From positions 45,449 through 109,448 of the forward strand of contig SHUG01000001.1 in assembly GCA_009694735.1 (NCBI GenBank): a DNA stretch of 64,000 nt. Direction: 5' to 3'. Each line of letters starts with the position of its first letter. Positions within the stretch are counted from its first letter, which is position 1. A model generated the notes under the pieces. It worked only from the letters and a program-made list of their open reading frames with translations. It ran no database searches and was not told the origin of the DNA. This DNA comes from Acidobacteriota bacterium. Its GTDB lineage: Bacteria; Acidobacteriota; Vicinamibacteria; Vicinamibacterales; UBA2999. Shown here piece after piece: positions 6,935 to 14,611 of the stretch. The translations under genes and the position numbers were made by a program.

Positions 6935-8115
6935 CGCTTCTTGGGTGTGCCGCTGCGAAGGGGTGGCATCAGCGCGGGGTTGTAATCCGCCGGCACCTCC
7001 GCCTCCGCCAAGGCTTCCACCTTCGCCAAGGCTACGGTGGACAGGCCGGCGGACAAGTCGCCGGTCGCGTCCTCGCCTAGCGCAAGGGCCTTGGCTTCGA
7101 GCTCGCGCGCCTTGGCAATGATCGGCCAGGCGGCTTCAATCAGTTCCTTCACGCCCGTGCCGGCGACCGCGGAGATCTGGAAGAACTTCAGCTTCAATTT
7201 CTTCGCGCGTTTCTCGAGGGCGGTGACGCGCTTCGGATCGTCGACGGCGTCGATCTTGTTCGCGGCGACGAGGTGCGGCTTGGCGAGCAGCTCGGGATTG
7301 TAGAGTTCGAGCTCCTGGCGGATGGTGTCGAGGTCTTCCACCGGGTCGCGACCCGAGGCGCCGGACACATCGACCATGTGGATGATCACCTTCGTGCGCT
7401 CGATGTGGCGCAGAAACTGGTGACCGAGACCGTGCCCTTCGTGCGCGCCTTCGATCAAACCCGGAACGTCGGCCACCACGAAGTCGCGGTCGCCGCTGAG
7501 CGCCACGACGCCAAGGTTCGGCGTGAGCGTCGTGAACGGGTAGGCGGCAATCTTTGGTTTCGCCGCGGAGATGACCGAGATCAGCGTCGACTTTCCCGCG
7601 TTGGGATAGCCGACCAGGCCGACATCCGCCAACAGCTTCAGCTTGAGGTGAAGGTCGAACTGCTGCCCTGGCTCGCCCGGCTGCACCTTGCGCGGCGCGC
7701 GATTGGTCGCGGTGGCAAAGTGCGCGTTGCCGAGGCCGCCTCGTCCGCCCTGAGCGAGCAACACGCGCTGGCCGACAATCGTGAGGTCCGCCGCCTGTTG
7801 CTTCTCGCCGGTCTCCGGATCGATCTTGAACACCAGCGTGCCGACCGGGACTGGAATTTCCATGTCGCGGCCACCGCGGCCAGTGCGCAGGGCGCCCGCG
7901 CCGTTGCCGCCGCGCTGGGCCTTGTAGTCGGGGTTGAAGCGGAAGTGGACGAGCGTGTTGCGGTGGGGGTCGGCGACGAGGAAGACGGAACCGCCCGCAC
8001 CGCCGTTGCCGCCATCAGGTCCGCCCTTGGGGACGAACTTCTCGCGACGGAAGCTGAGCGATCCGCTGCCTCCGTCGCCTGCCTTGATGTGGATGTCGAC
8101 TTCGTCGACGAACAC
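6931..8115 (-). CDS. obg: GTPase Obg (ribosome assembly)
   Basis: 394 residues from a GTG start. The glycine-rich Obg fold occupies residues 1-158 (GGPDGGNGGAGGSVFLV, AQGGRGGLGNAHFATATN), followed by the GTPase domain with P-loop GYPNAGKSTLIS, switch TTLTPNLG, DVPGLIEGAHEG and NKID. Obg assists 50S assembly and stress control. After the G domain (about residue 340) the conserved part ends; the tail contains SAGLSTVALAKVEALAEAE, which is encoded by an in-frame dispersed repeat, and it has no recognisable OCT domain. It is next to rpmA and rplU, the classical arrangement. Confidence 0.96.
   Translation of the reverse strand: MFVDEVDIHIKAGDGGSGSLSFRREKFVPKGGPDGGNGGAGGSVFLVADPHRNTLVHFRFNPDYKAQRGGNGAGALRTGRGGRDMEIPVPVGTLVFKIDPETGEKQQAADLTIVGQRVLLAQGGRGGLGNAHFATATNRAPRKVQPGEPGQQFDLHLKLKLLADVGLVGYPNAGKSTLISVISAAKPKIAAYPFTTLTPNLGVVALSGDRDFVVADVPGLIEGAHEGHGLGHQFLRHIERTKVIIHMVDVSGASGRDPVEDLDTIRQELELYNPELLAKPHLVAANKIDAVDDPKRVTALEKRAKKLKLKFFQISAVAGTGVKELIEAAWPIIAKARELEAKALALGEDATGDLSAGLSTVALAKVEALAEAEVPADYNPALMPPLRSGTPKKR
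6996..7044 (-). repeat. Palindromic element in frame at the 3' end of obg
   Basis: Inverse orientation copy of the rsfS element: CTTCCACCTTCGCCAAGG followed by CTACGGTGGACAG, with a CCTCCGCCTCCGCC tail. It codes for STVALAKVEALAEAE in the Obg tail. Confidence 0.8.
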
Positions 8116-8122
8116 TTACTTG

Positions 8123-8380
8123 TTACTCGACCGGGTGAACGGAGATGAACCGTCCGCGCTGACCGTGGTCTTCGAACTTCACCTTGCCGGTGACCTTCGC
8201 GAACAGCGTATCGTCCTTGCCGAGGCCGACATTCAGCCCGGGTTGATACTTGCGGCCACGCTGGCGCACCAGGATTGACCCGCCGGTGACGAGGTTGCCT
8301 TCGAAGCGTTTGACGCCGAGCCGCTGCGAGTTGCTGTCGCGGCCGTTACGAGACGATCCTTGACCTTTTTTGGTAGCCAT
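8123..8380 (-). CDS. rpmA: Ribosomal protein bL27
   Basis: 85 residues, standard length. Signatures: [19 protein letters not shown] near the N-terminus and [10 protein letters not shown] followed by [10 protein letters not shown]. The N-terminal tail of L27 reaches into the peptidyl-transferase centre. The N-terminal [10 protein letters not shown] begins directly, with no Firmicutes-type cleaved leader. Located between rplU and obg on the same strand. Confidence 0.97.
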   Translation of the reverse strand: MATKKGQGSSRNGRDSNSQRLGVKRFEGNLVTGGSILVRQRGRKYQPGLNVGLGKDDTLFAKVTGKVKFEDHGQRGRFISVHPVE

Positions 8381-8396
8381 TACAGGGGCTCTATCT

Positions 8397-8714
8397 CTAA
8401 ACCTGGATGTCGGTGATGCGGACGCGCGTCAGGAGGCTCCGGTGGCCCTTCGTCCGACGGTACTGCTTGCGCCGCTTTTTCTTGAACACGCGGATCTTCT
8501 TGGTCTTGTCGAGTTCGCCGATGACGCCGACCACCTTGGCGCCCGACACGAACGGGGTGCCCGCGGTCACGTCGCCCGCGTCATTGCTGACGAGGAGAAC
8601 CTGGTCGAACGACACTTCGCCGCCGGCTTCACCGGCGTTGTGTCCGTCGATGGCGATAATGGCGCCCGGCTCGACACGGAACTGGCGGCCCGAGGCCTGA
8701 ATGATTGCAAACAC
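8397..8714 (-). CDS. rplU: Ribosomal protein bL21
   Basis: 105 residues from the GTG preceded by GGAG at a good distance; longer readings add a non-conserved leader. Signatures: [16 protein letters not shown] at the N-terminus and [20 protein letters not shown] near the C-terminus. L21 binds 23S rRNA. It heads the rplU-rpmA-obg-nadD-rsfS cluster, with 16 bp to rpmA. A palindromic repeat lies upstream at 8790-8847. Confidence 0.96.
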   Translation of the reverse strand: MFAIIQASGRQFRVEPGAIIAIDGHNAGEAGGEVSFDQVLLVSNDAGDVTAGTPFVSGAKVVGVIGELDKTKKIRVFKKKRRKQYRRTKGHRSLLTRVRITDIQV

Positions 8715-8789
8715 GGTCAAATCTCCGATTCGGACAGCGGAACTGAATTTCCGCGCCACAGGAACTACAAAGGATACCACATGGGTTCG

Positions 8790-8847
8790 GTCCGCCTAAA
8801 GGCGGACGCTACATTGATGCCGATGTGGCGTCCTGCTTCAGCCGGAC
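8790..8847. repeat. Twin hairpin repeat in the intergenic region upstream of rplU
   Basis: First a perfect hairpin, GTCCGCCTAAAGGCGGAC (8790-8807), then GATGTGGCGTCCTGCTTCAG followed by CCGGAC. The second half matches the outer arms of the 59-bp elements and the copy at 46471-46498. It lies between a lipoprotein gene end and the rplU promoter region, so it could also act as a terminator. Confidence 0.7.
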
Positions 8848-8852
8848 CATGC

Positions 8853-9695
8853 CTACTTGAGAAGGGTCCTGGTTCCCTTTATCTTCTGTGCGCTCAACGT
8901 GTTAAGGAACGCTGGCAGCAGCCGGTCCATGAGCTCGAAATAGGACGACAGCGCCGGGGTCTGCTGGCTGGCGTTGTAGAGAATCTCTTCCCGAAACGTC
9001 TCGGTGTGCAGGGTTTCGCCCGTCCGGCCGTCGATGAAAATGAAGGTGGGGCGCAGCACGAACCCCTTGCGCTCCATGTAGGTGCGGACCGGCACGACCT
9101 GCCGGCGGCCAAACGAGTCGTAGACTTCCTGTTCGCGCTGGACGAAACCAGAGCGTTGTTGCGGCGCGAACAGCACCGAGCCGGTGACGATCAGCGGCTG
9201 CTGAAACTCCTCGCCGATGCGCTTCCAGTAGGCGACGTTCGCGAAGATGTGGTTGTAGGGCTCGAGGTCTTTCTCTTCGTTGAAGACCGGCGGCTTGCTG
9301 GGACCGGGTTCCTGCGCGGGCGCCGCCGCCTGCTGATCGGGAACCGGCGGCGTGCTCGTGCCGTCACCGCTCTGCTCGGCCACTTCGAGCAGTGGCAGCG
9401 TATCGGCGTCGATCACGCGCATGATGGCCTTGTTACGCAGCTGGCTGCGCAGCAGGCGCACCGTTTCCATGTTGGCGTCGACATCCTCGTTGGCGCCGGC
9501 AATGAAGCCGGCAATGAAGATGCGCTGGAAGGCCGAGACATCCAGCTTGGGCTGGATCGGGGTTTCAATCGGGATCTCGATGTAGCTGGTGCACGCCACG
9601 AGGGCGGCCACTAGCGCCAGGCACAGCGTTGCCTTTGCCCGGCCTCCGGCCGTGCGCCTAAAGCTGTCGACCGTCTTTCTGAGTCGCGCGGTCAT
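8853..9695 (-). CDS. Putative outer-membrane lipoprotein of unknown function
   Basis: 280 residues from an ATG preceded by AAGGA. A basic n-region (RLRKTVDSFRR) and hydrophobic stretch ATLCLALVAALVAC end in a lipobox (ALVAC-T), so the mature protein should be lipid-anchored. After a proline/alanine-rich linker (residues ~110-130) the sequence has VTGSVLFAPQQ, TYMERKGFVLRPTFIFIDGR and GETLHTETFREE; the segments look like strands of a beta-sandwich, and the family was not recognised. It overlaps the upstream TPR gene by 38 bp on the same strand, so both are probably one operon working at the envelope. Confidence 0.75.
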   Translation of the reverse strand: MTARLRKTVDSFRRTAGGRAKATLCLALVAALVACTSYIEIPIETPIQPKLDVSAFQRIFIAGFIAGANEDVDANMETVRLLRSQLRNKAIMRVIDADTLPLLEVAEQSGDGTSTPPVPDQQAAAPAQEPGPSKPPVFNEEKDLEPYNHIFANVAYWKRIGEEFQQPLIVTGSVLFAPQQRSGFVQREQEVYDSFGRRQVVPVRTYMERKGFVLRPTFIFIDGRTGETLHTETFREEILYNASQQTPALSSYFELMDRLLPAFLNTLSAQKIKGTRTLLK

Positions 9696-10020
9696 TGATT
9701 TCCTTGAACAGGTCGTAGTTCTGCCTGACGAGCGCATTGTTAGGTTCGAGCGCGAGCGCTTTCTCGTACGCCTCTCGTGCCTTTGCCAACTGACCCGCGT
9801 GCTCGTAGGCCACCGCGAGGTTGTTGAACGCTGCGGCATAAGTAGGATCGAGCTGGGCGGCGCGCTCCCAGCGGTAGATCGCTTCTTTCCACAGACCGCG
9901 CTGTGCCACCTGGATGCCGAATTCGATTTGTTCCTTGGCCTGACCCCGCTGCTCGGCCCACGCATGTGGAGCCGACGCCATGACCACGAACAGTGCCAAA
10001 ACCAGAGGGCAGACAGACAT
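9658..10020 (-). CDS. Secreted TPR-repeat protein (small)
   Basis: 120 residues. A signal peptide (CPLVLALFVVMASAPHAWA) is followed by tetratricopeptide repeats: WKEAIYRWERAAQLDP, AAAFNNLAVAYEHAGQLA and KAREAYEKALALEPNN. The TPR pattern (small-Ala, Tyr, Pro at unit ends) is clear. Such periplasmic TPR proteins scaffold envelope complexes. It overlaps the following lipoprotein gene by 38 bp, so co-expression is expected; a role in the same assembly is inferred. Divergent from dprA across a 93-bp gap that contains a CTATATCGG-type stretch. Confidence 0.85.
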   Translation of the reverse strand: MSVCPLVLALFVVMASAPHAWAEQRGQAKEQIEFGIQVAQRGLWKEAIYRWERAAQLDPTYAAAFNNLAVAYEHAGQLAKAREAYEKALALEPNNALVRQNYDLFKEINDRATQKDGRQL

Positions 10021-10113
10021 GGTTACTACTCCGCACTATATCGGCCTACCCCTAGGGCGGCAAGTGAGTTATCGTCGTCCTCAGGTCAGGCCGCCGTCAG
10101 CCGAGGTTTCCCC

Positions 10114-10944
10114 ATGGATACCATCAGGCTCGGCTCGTCTCGTTTCCCGCCACTCCTGGCCGAAATACCCGATCCGCCCCGCGTGCTGTGGTTCCGCGGC
10201 GACCTCTCGATTTGTGACAAGACGGTGGTGGCGGTCGTCGGCGCCCGCAAGGCCTCGCGTGACGGCGTCGCGGCGGCCGCGGCCATTGCCAGCGATCTGG
10301 CCAGGGCAGGAATTGTTATTGCGAGCGGGCTCGCCCGTGGAATTGATTCCGCCGCTCACACCGGTGCGCTCGATGCCGGGGGCACCACCATTGCGGTGCT
10401 GGGGACAGGCATCGATCAGGTCTATCCGCCCGAGAACAAGGCGCTGTTCGAGCGCATCGCCAGCCACGGGTTGCTGATGACCGAGTTCCCTCCAGGCGCG
10501 CCGCCGCACATGGGGCACTTCCCCAGGCGCAACCGCATCATCAGCGGGCTGTCGCGCGCGGTGCTGGTCGTCGAAGCGGCCGAGAAAAGTGGTTCGTTGA
10601 TCACGGCTCGGCTCGCCGCGGACCAGGGCCGCGACGTCATGGCCATGCCCGGCCTCACCGCCGGCGGTCGCAACCGAGGCGCGCACGCCTTGTTGAGGGA
10701 TGGGGCAAAGCTCGTCGAGTCCGCGGTCGATATCCTGCAAGAGCTGGGAATCTCCGGCGCCGGGGCATTGGTGCGAGAAACGCCGGAAACCGTTGAATTC
10801 ACAGTCGATGACATTGCCGCGGAGCTGAAGATACCGCCCGGCGATGCGCTTGCCCGGTTGCTCGAATGGGAGCTGACCGGGCAGATTCGGAGAATTGGCT
10901 CGGGCCGGTTCATTCGGACACAGATGGCCCAGGGCCGCGGATGA
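10114..10944 (+). CDS. dprA: DNA-processing protein DprA
   Basis: 276 residues from an ATG with GAGG upstream. The Rossmann-like core is complete: VVAVVGARKASRDGVAA, ASGLARGIDSAAHTGAL, GTGIDQVYPPENKALF, EFPPGAPPHMGHFPRRNRII and SGSLITARLAADQGRDVMA. DprA loads RecA onto incoming single-stranded DNA in transformation. It is shorter than many DprA proteins because the N-terminal helix-hairpin-helix/SAM-like domain is mostly absent, but a C-terminal winged-helix-like part is present (AELKIPPGDALARLLEWELTG). It sits upstream of topA, a common neighbour. Confidence 0.94.
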   Translation: MDTIRLGSSRFPPLLAEIPDPPRVLWFRGDLSICDKTVVAVVGARKASRDGVAAAAAIASDLARAGIVIASGLARGIDSAAHTGALDAGGTTIAVLGTGIDQVYPPENKALFERIASHGLLMTEFPPGAPPHMGHFPRRNRIISGLSRAVLVVEAAEKSGSLITARLAADQGRDVMAMPGLTAGGRNRGAHALLRDGAKLVESAVDILQELGISGAGALVRETPETVEFTVDDIAAELKIPPGDALARLLEWELTGQIRRIGSGRFIRTQMAQGRG

Positions 10945-11035
10945 GTCAGGGCCGCGGATGACACAGATGACGCAGAAATCTTGTCGAAAAATTGGGCCGT
11001 GCTAACGTTAGGCCTTTCCAGAACCCAAAAAGTCG

Positions 11036-13741
11036 ATGCCGATACCGCTAGTTATTGTTGAGTCGCCCGCCAAGGCCCGGACGCTTGCTCGCTTTCTCGG
11101 GAAGAAGTACCGGGTGGAGGCCAGTTACGGCCACATCCGGGATCTACCTGAGTCCGCGGCCGAGGTTCCGGCTGAAATCAAGGGCAAATCCTGGGGCCGG
11201 CTCGGCATCGACACCGACGGTGACTTCACGCCGTACTACGTGGTGCCCGGCGACAAGAAGAAGAACGTCACGGCGCTCAAGGCCGCGATGAAGGACGCGT
11301 CGGAACTGATTCTGGCGACCGACCCCGACCGCGAAGGCGAGGCGATCAGCTGGCACTTGAAAGAGTTGCTGAAACCCAAGGTCAAGGTTCGCCGCATTGT
11401 TTTTCACGAGATCACGGAAGAAGCCGTGAAGGCGGCGTTGGCCGAACAACACGACGTAGACGAGAACCTGGTCCGCGCGCAAGAGAGCCGTCGCATTCTC
11501 GATCGGCTCTACGGCTACACGCTGTCGCCAGTGTTGTGGAAAAAAGTGCAGACCGGCCTCAGCGCCGGCCGCGTGCAGAGCGTGGCGGTGCGCGTGATCG
11601 TCGAGCGCGAAGAGGAACGCCTGGCTTTCCGCACTGCGAGCTATTGGGATCTCGAGGCCAAGCTGCGCGGCGGCGCGATCGAGTTCCCCGCGACGCTCGC
11701 CAAGATTGGCGGCCAGCGCGTGGCCACCGGCAAGGACTTCGACAGCAAGGGTGTGCTCGAATCGAGCACGGTCAAGTTGCTGGACGAAACCGACGCGCGG
11801 GGCCTGCGCGAAACGCTGATGCGCAAGTTGCCGTGGTCGGTGACCAGCGTTGAAGAGAAGCCGTACAGCCAACGGCCGGCGCCGCCGTTCACCACCTCCA
11901 CCCTGCAGCAGGAAGCGAACCGCAAGCTCGGGTTCTCGTCCGAGCGCACCATGCAGATCGCGCAGCGGCTGTTCCAGGGCATGGACCTTGGCGGCGGCGA
12001 TCTCGAGGGCTTGATTTCGTATCACCGAACCGACTCGACGACGCTGAGCAACAAGGCGCTGGTCGAAGCACAGCACGCGGTGGTGGAGCTGTACGGCGCC
12101 GACTATCACAAGGGTCCGCGTCAGTACCAGACCAAGGTGCGCAACGCGCAGGAAGCGCACGAGGCGATTCGCCCCACCGACTTCCGCCGCACCCCCGCGT
12201 CGCTCGAGCGCGCGCTCGAAAGCGACGAGATGCGGATCTATGACCTGGTCTGGAAGCGCGCCGTCGCCTCGCAGATGGCCGACGCCAAGCTGTTGCGCAC
12301 GTCGGTGGAGATCACCGGCGAGACCAGCAACGGCGTGCCCGCCACCTTCAACGCCAGCGGCAAGGCGATTGAGTTCGCCGGCTACCTCCGCGCCTATGTC
12401 GAAGGCTCCGACGATCCGTCGGCCGAGCTGCTCGAGCAAGACACCGTGCTGCCGAAGCTGTCGGTCGGCGATCAGGTGTGGTCGCCCGACAAGCTGGAGC
12501 AGGATCTGATCCTCCTGGCGCTCGATGCGAAGGGCCACCAGACCTCGCCGCCCGCTCGTTATACCGAAGCGTCGCTGGTGAAGAAGCTCGAAGAAGAAGG
12601 CATTGGCCGTCCGTCGACGTACGCGCCGACCGTGGCCACCATTCAGCGTCGCGGCTACATCTCGCACCAGGGTAAGGCGCTCGTGCCCAGCTTCACGGCG
12701 TTTGCCGTCACGCGGCTGCTGCGTAATCACTTCGCCGACTACGTTGACCTCGCGTTCACCGCCGAGATGGAAGAGATTCTCGATAAGATCTCGAACGGCG
12801 AGAAGGACTGGCTCGAGTTCCTCGCCGAGTTCTATCGCGGCGATGGCAAGCACCCCGGCCTCGAACACCTGGTCGAGGACAAGGGCCAGGCGATTGAATA
12901 CCCGATCATCGAGCTCGGCATCGATCCCGAAAGCAACCTGCCGATTCGGGTGCGCATTGGCCGCTACGGCCCGTTCCTGCAGATGGGATCGCAGGCCGAC
13001 AACGGTCCGCGCGCGTCGCTGCCGGAAGAACTGGCGCCGGCCGACCTGACACTTGAGAAAGCGATCGCGCTGCTCAAGGCCAAGGCGCAAGGACCGAAGT
13101 CGCTCGGCGTTGATCCAGTGAGCGGCCAGCACGTTTACATCATGCACGGCCGCTTCGGTGCCTACGTCCAACTGGGTGAAACACCGGAAGACCGCGAGAT
13201 CAAGCCGCGCCGCGCGTCGCTTGGCCGCGATCACACCGAAGAGACCGTCACCATCGACGTGGCGCTCAAGCTGCTGTCGCTACCGCGCGAACTGGGCATC
13301 GGCGAAGACGGCGAAGCGATCCTGTCCAACGTCGGCCGCTTCGGCCCGTACGTGAAGCAGGGCACCGAGTTCCGCTCCCTCGAAGAGACCGACGATGTCT
13401 ATACGATTGCGCTGGCGCGCGCGAAAGAACTGCTCGCGCAGCCGAAGAAGTCGAGCCGGCGCACGCGCGCCGAACCGAAAGAACTCAAGGCGCTCGGCAA
13501 GCACCCGACCAGCGGCGAGAACGTCCGCATTCTCGACGGCCGTTACGGACCCTACGTGACCGACGGCACCACCAACGCCTCCGTGCCGAAGGGCACGCAG
13601 GTCGAAGCGGTGACGATGGCCGCGGCGGTCGAGTTGCTGAACGCGCGCGAAGGCATGTCGAAGTCGAAGACGCCGGCCCGCGGCCGCAAGGCGGCAAAGG
13701 CGCCAGCGAAGAAGAAGACCGCAGCGAAGAAGGCGAAGTAA
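11036..13741 (+). CDS. topA: DNA topoisomerase I
   Basis: 901 residues, ATG start. The TOPRIM domain begins at VIVESPAKARTLARFLGKK, with the acidic triad in ILATDPDREGEAISWH. The active-site tyrosine lies in GLISYHRTDSTTLSN, and NAQEAHEAIRPT is another type IA signature. Residues ~600-840 carry three or four copies of a repeat with the pattern LG-x-dP-x-sG...GrfGpYvq (for example SLGVDPVSGQHVYIMHGRFG), the cysteine-free C-terminal repeat type. It ends in a lysine-alanine-rich tail (KKKTAAKKAK) that may bind DNA. It relaxes negative supercoils. Confidence 0.97.
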   Translation: MPIPLVIVESPAKARTLARFLGKKYRVEASYGHIRDLPESAAEVPAEIKGKSWGRLGIDTDGDFTPYYVVPGDKKKNVTALKAAMKDASELILATDPDREGEAISWHLKELLKPKVKVRRIVFHEITEEAVKAALAEQHDVDENLVRAQESRRILDRLYGYTLSPVLWKKVQTGLSAGRVQSVAVRVIVEREEERLAFRTASYWDLEAKLRGGAIEFPATLAKIGGQRVATGKDFDSKGVLESSTVKLLDETDARGLRETLMRKLPWSVTSVEEKPYSQRPAPPFTTSTLQQEANRKLGFSSERTMQIAQRLFQGMDLGGGDLEGLISYHRTDSTTLSNKALVEAQHAVVELYGADYHKGPRQYQTKVRNAQEAHEAIRPTDFRRTPASLERALESDEMRIYDLVWKRAVASQMADAKLLRTSVEITGETSNGVPATFNASGKAIEFAGYLRAYVEGSDDPSAELLEQDTVLPKLSVGDQVWSPDKLEQDLILLALDAKGHQTSPPARYTEASLVKKLEEEGIGRPSTYAPTVATIQRRGYISHQGKALVPSFTAFAVTRLLRNHFADYVDLAFTAEMEEILDKISNGEKDWLEFLAEFYRGDGKHPGLEHLVEDKGQAIEYPIIELGIDPESNLPIRVRIGRYGPFLQMGSQADNGPRASLPEELAPADLTLEKAIALLKAKAQGPKSLGVDPVSGQHVYIMHGRFGAYVQLGETPEDREIKPRRASLGRDHTEETVTIDVALKLLSLPRELGIGEDGEAILSNVGRFGPYVKQGTEFRSLEETDDVYTIALARAKELLAQPKKSSRRTRAEPKELKALGKHPTSGENVRILDGRYGPYVTDGTTNASVPKGTQVEAVTMAAAVELLNAREGMSKSKTPARGRKAAKAPAKKKTAAKKAK

Positions 13742-13774
13742 GCGAGTTAGCCGCTTTCTTGGCGCCTGACTCTC

Positions 13775-13833
13775 GGAATGTGGCGTCCGGCTTCTTGACC
13801 ACCGTAGCCTTGGCGAAGGTGGTTAGCCGGACC
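13775..13833 (+). repeat. 59-bp palindromic element downstream of topA
   Basis: Same 59-bp unit as in comF (55/59 identical): arms GTCCGGCTTC / GTTAGCCGGAC around ACCACCGTAGCCTTGGCG and AAGGTGG. It occupies the convergent gap between topA and the Uma2 gene, and its last base pairs touch the Uma2 stop codon, so it may terminate both transcripts. Confidence 0.85.
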
Positions 13834-14429
13834 TACTTTGCAAACAGGCGTTCCAGCGACAGCTCCCACCCCGGCAGCAGCGGCGTCGTTAGCGTGCTGG
13901 CATCCTTGGCTGCGAGTGTCATCGCCACGGGAAACGATCCATCGCCGGCCCGGCGATAGACCGCGATGCTCTGGCGGTCGGGATCAACAATCCAATATTC
14001 ACGCACCCCTTCGCGGTCGAAGAGCTGCCGCTTGATCGTCAGGTCACGCTTGCGGGTGCTGGGTGAGAGCACTTCAACCACAATTCCCGGGGCACCGTGA
14101 ACATGCTTCGCCGTCAGAATGTCCCGCTGATCGCCAAGCGCGACCAGAACATCTGGCTCAACGACGTCGTGCGGAGTGAGAATTACGTCGAGAGGCGCGG
14201 CGAAGGCCTCGCCCTGGTCCGGGTGGGCTTCGAGGTGAGCGCCAATGGAGACGGCCAGCCGCCACACGAGGCGCTGGTGGGGTACCAACGGCGAGGGCGT
14301 CACAAACAGCTCCCCGTCGATGAGCTCGCGCCGCACACCGTCCTCGTCTGGAAACATCGCGACCAGATCGTCGTAGGTGAGCTTGGGTGTGGAACGAACC
14401 GCGTCAGGCATCGCGTCTCTCCCCTCCAT
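13833..14429 (-). CDS. Uma2-family putative endonuclease-like protein
   Basis: 198 residues. The fold is recognisable from LTYDDLVAMFPDEDGVRREL, IDGELFVTPSPLVPHQRL, DVVEPDVLVALGDQRDIL, GIVVEVLSPSTRKRDLTIK and YWIVDPDRQSIAVYR. The D-x-E-x-LSPST segment carries the PD-(D/E)XK-type residues. The biological role of Uma2 proteins is unresolved; they are very frequent in cyanobacteria and some other soil bacteria. A TAGGAT 6 nt upstream supports the ATG chosen; an alternative start 18 bp downstream follows GGAGGGGAG. The gene stands alone, opposite to its neighbours. Confidence 0.88.
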   Translation of the reverse strand: MEGRDAMPDAVRSTPKLTYDDLVAMFPDEDGVRRELIDGELFVTPSPLVPHQRLVWRLAVSIGAHLEAHPDQGEAFAAPLDVILTPHDVVEPDVLVALGDQRDILTAKHVHGAPGIVVEVLSPSTRKRDLTIKRQLFDREGVREYWIVDPDRQSIAVYRRAGDGSFPVAMTLAAKDASTLTTPLLPGWELSLERLFAK

Positions 14430-14611
14430 TCGGCCATCCTACCATCGTCGTGCGACATGCCATTTGTTCCTGCGAACGGTGTGCCGCTGGAGTTTCGGCC
14501 TGATCTCGGTAAAGTGGGTCATCGAGATCGCAGAATCTGCGTCATCGGCCGCGCAGGCATTGCGAAAGTTCTGACACCTCCGTTCAGTGTGCGAGACTCG
14601 TTGGTCGTGTC

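Noticed and set aside
11144-13234. Long (696 codon) open frame on the minus strand across topA
   Set aside because: It is a shadow of the high-GC topA gene; no signal, family pattern or ribosome-binding site, while topA itself is fully conserved.
14430-14611. Possible small gene before the MATE gene (plus-strand frame with MPFVPANGVPLEF)
   Set aside because: It has no ribosome-binding site or family match and continues into the MATE region out of frame; too weak to annotate.
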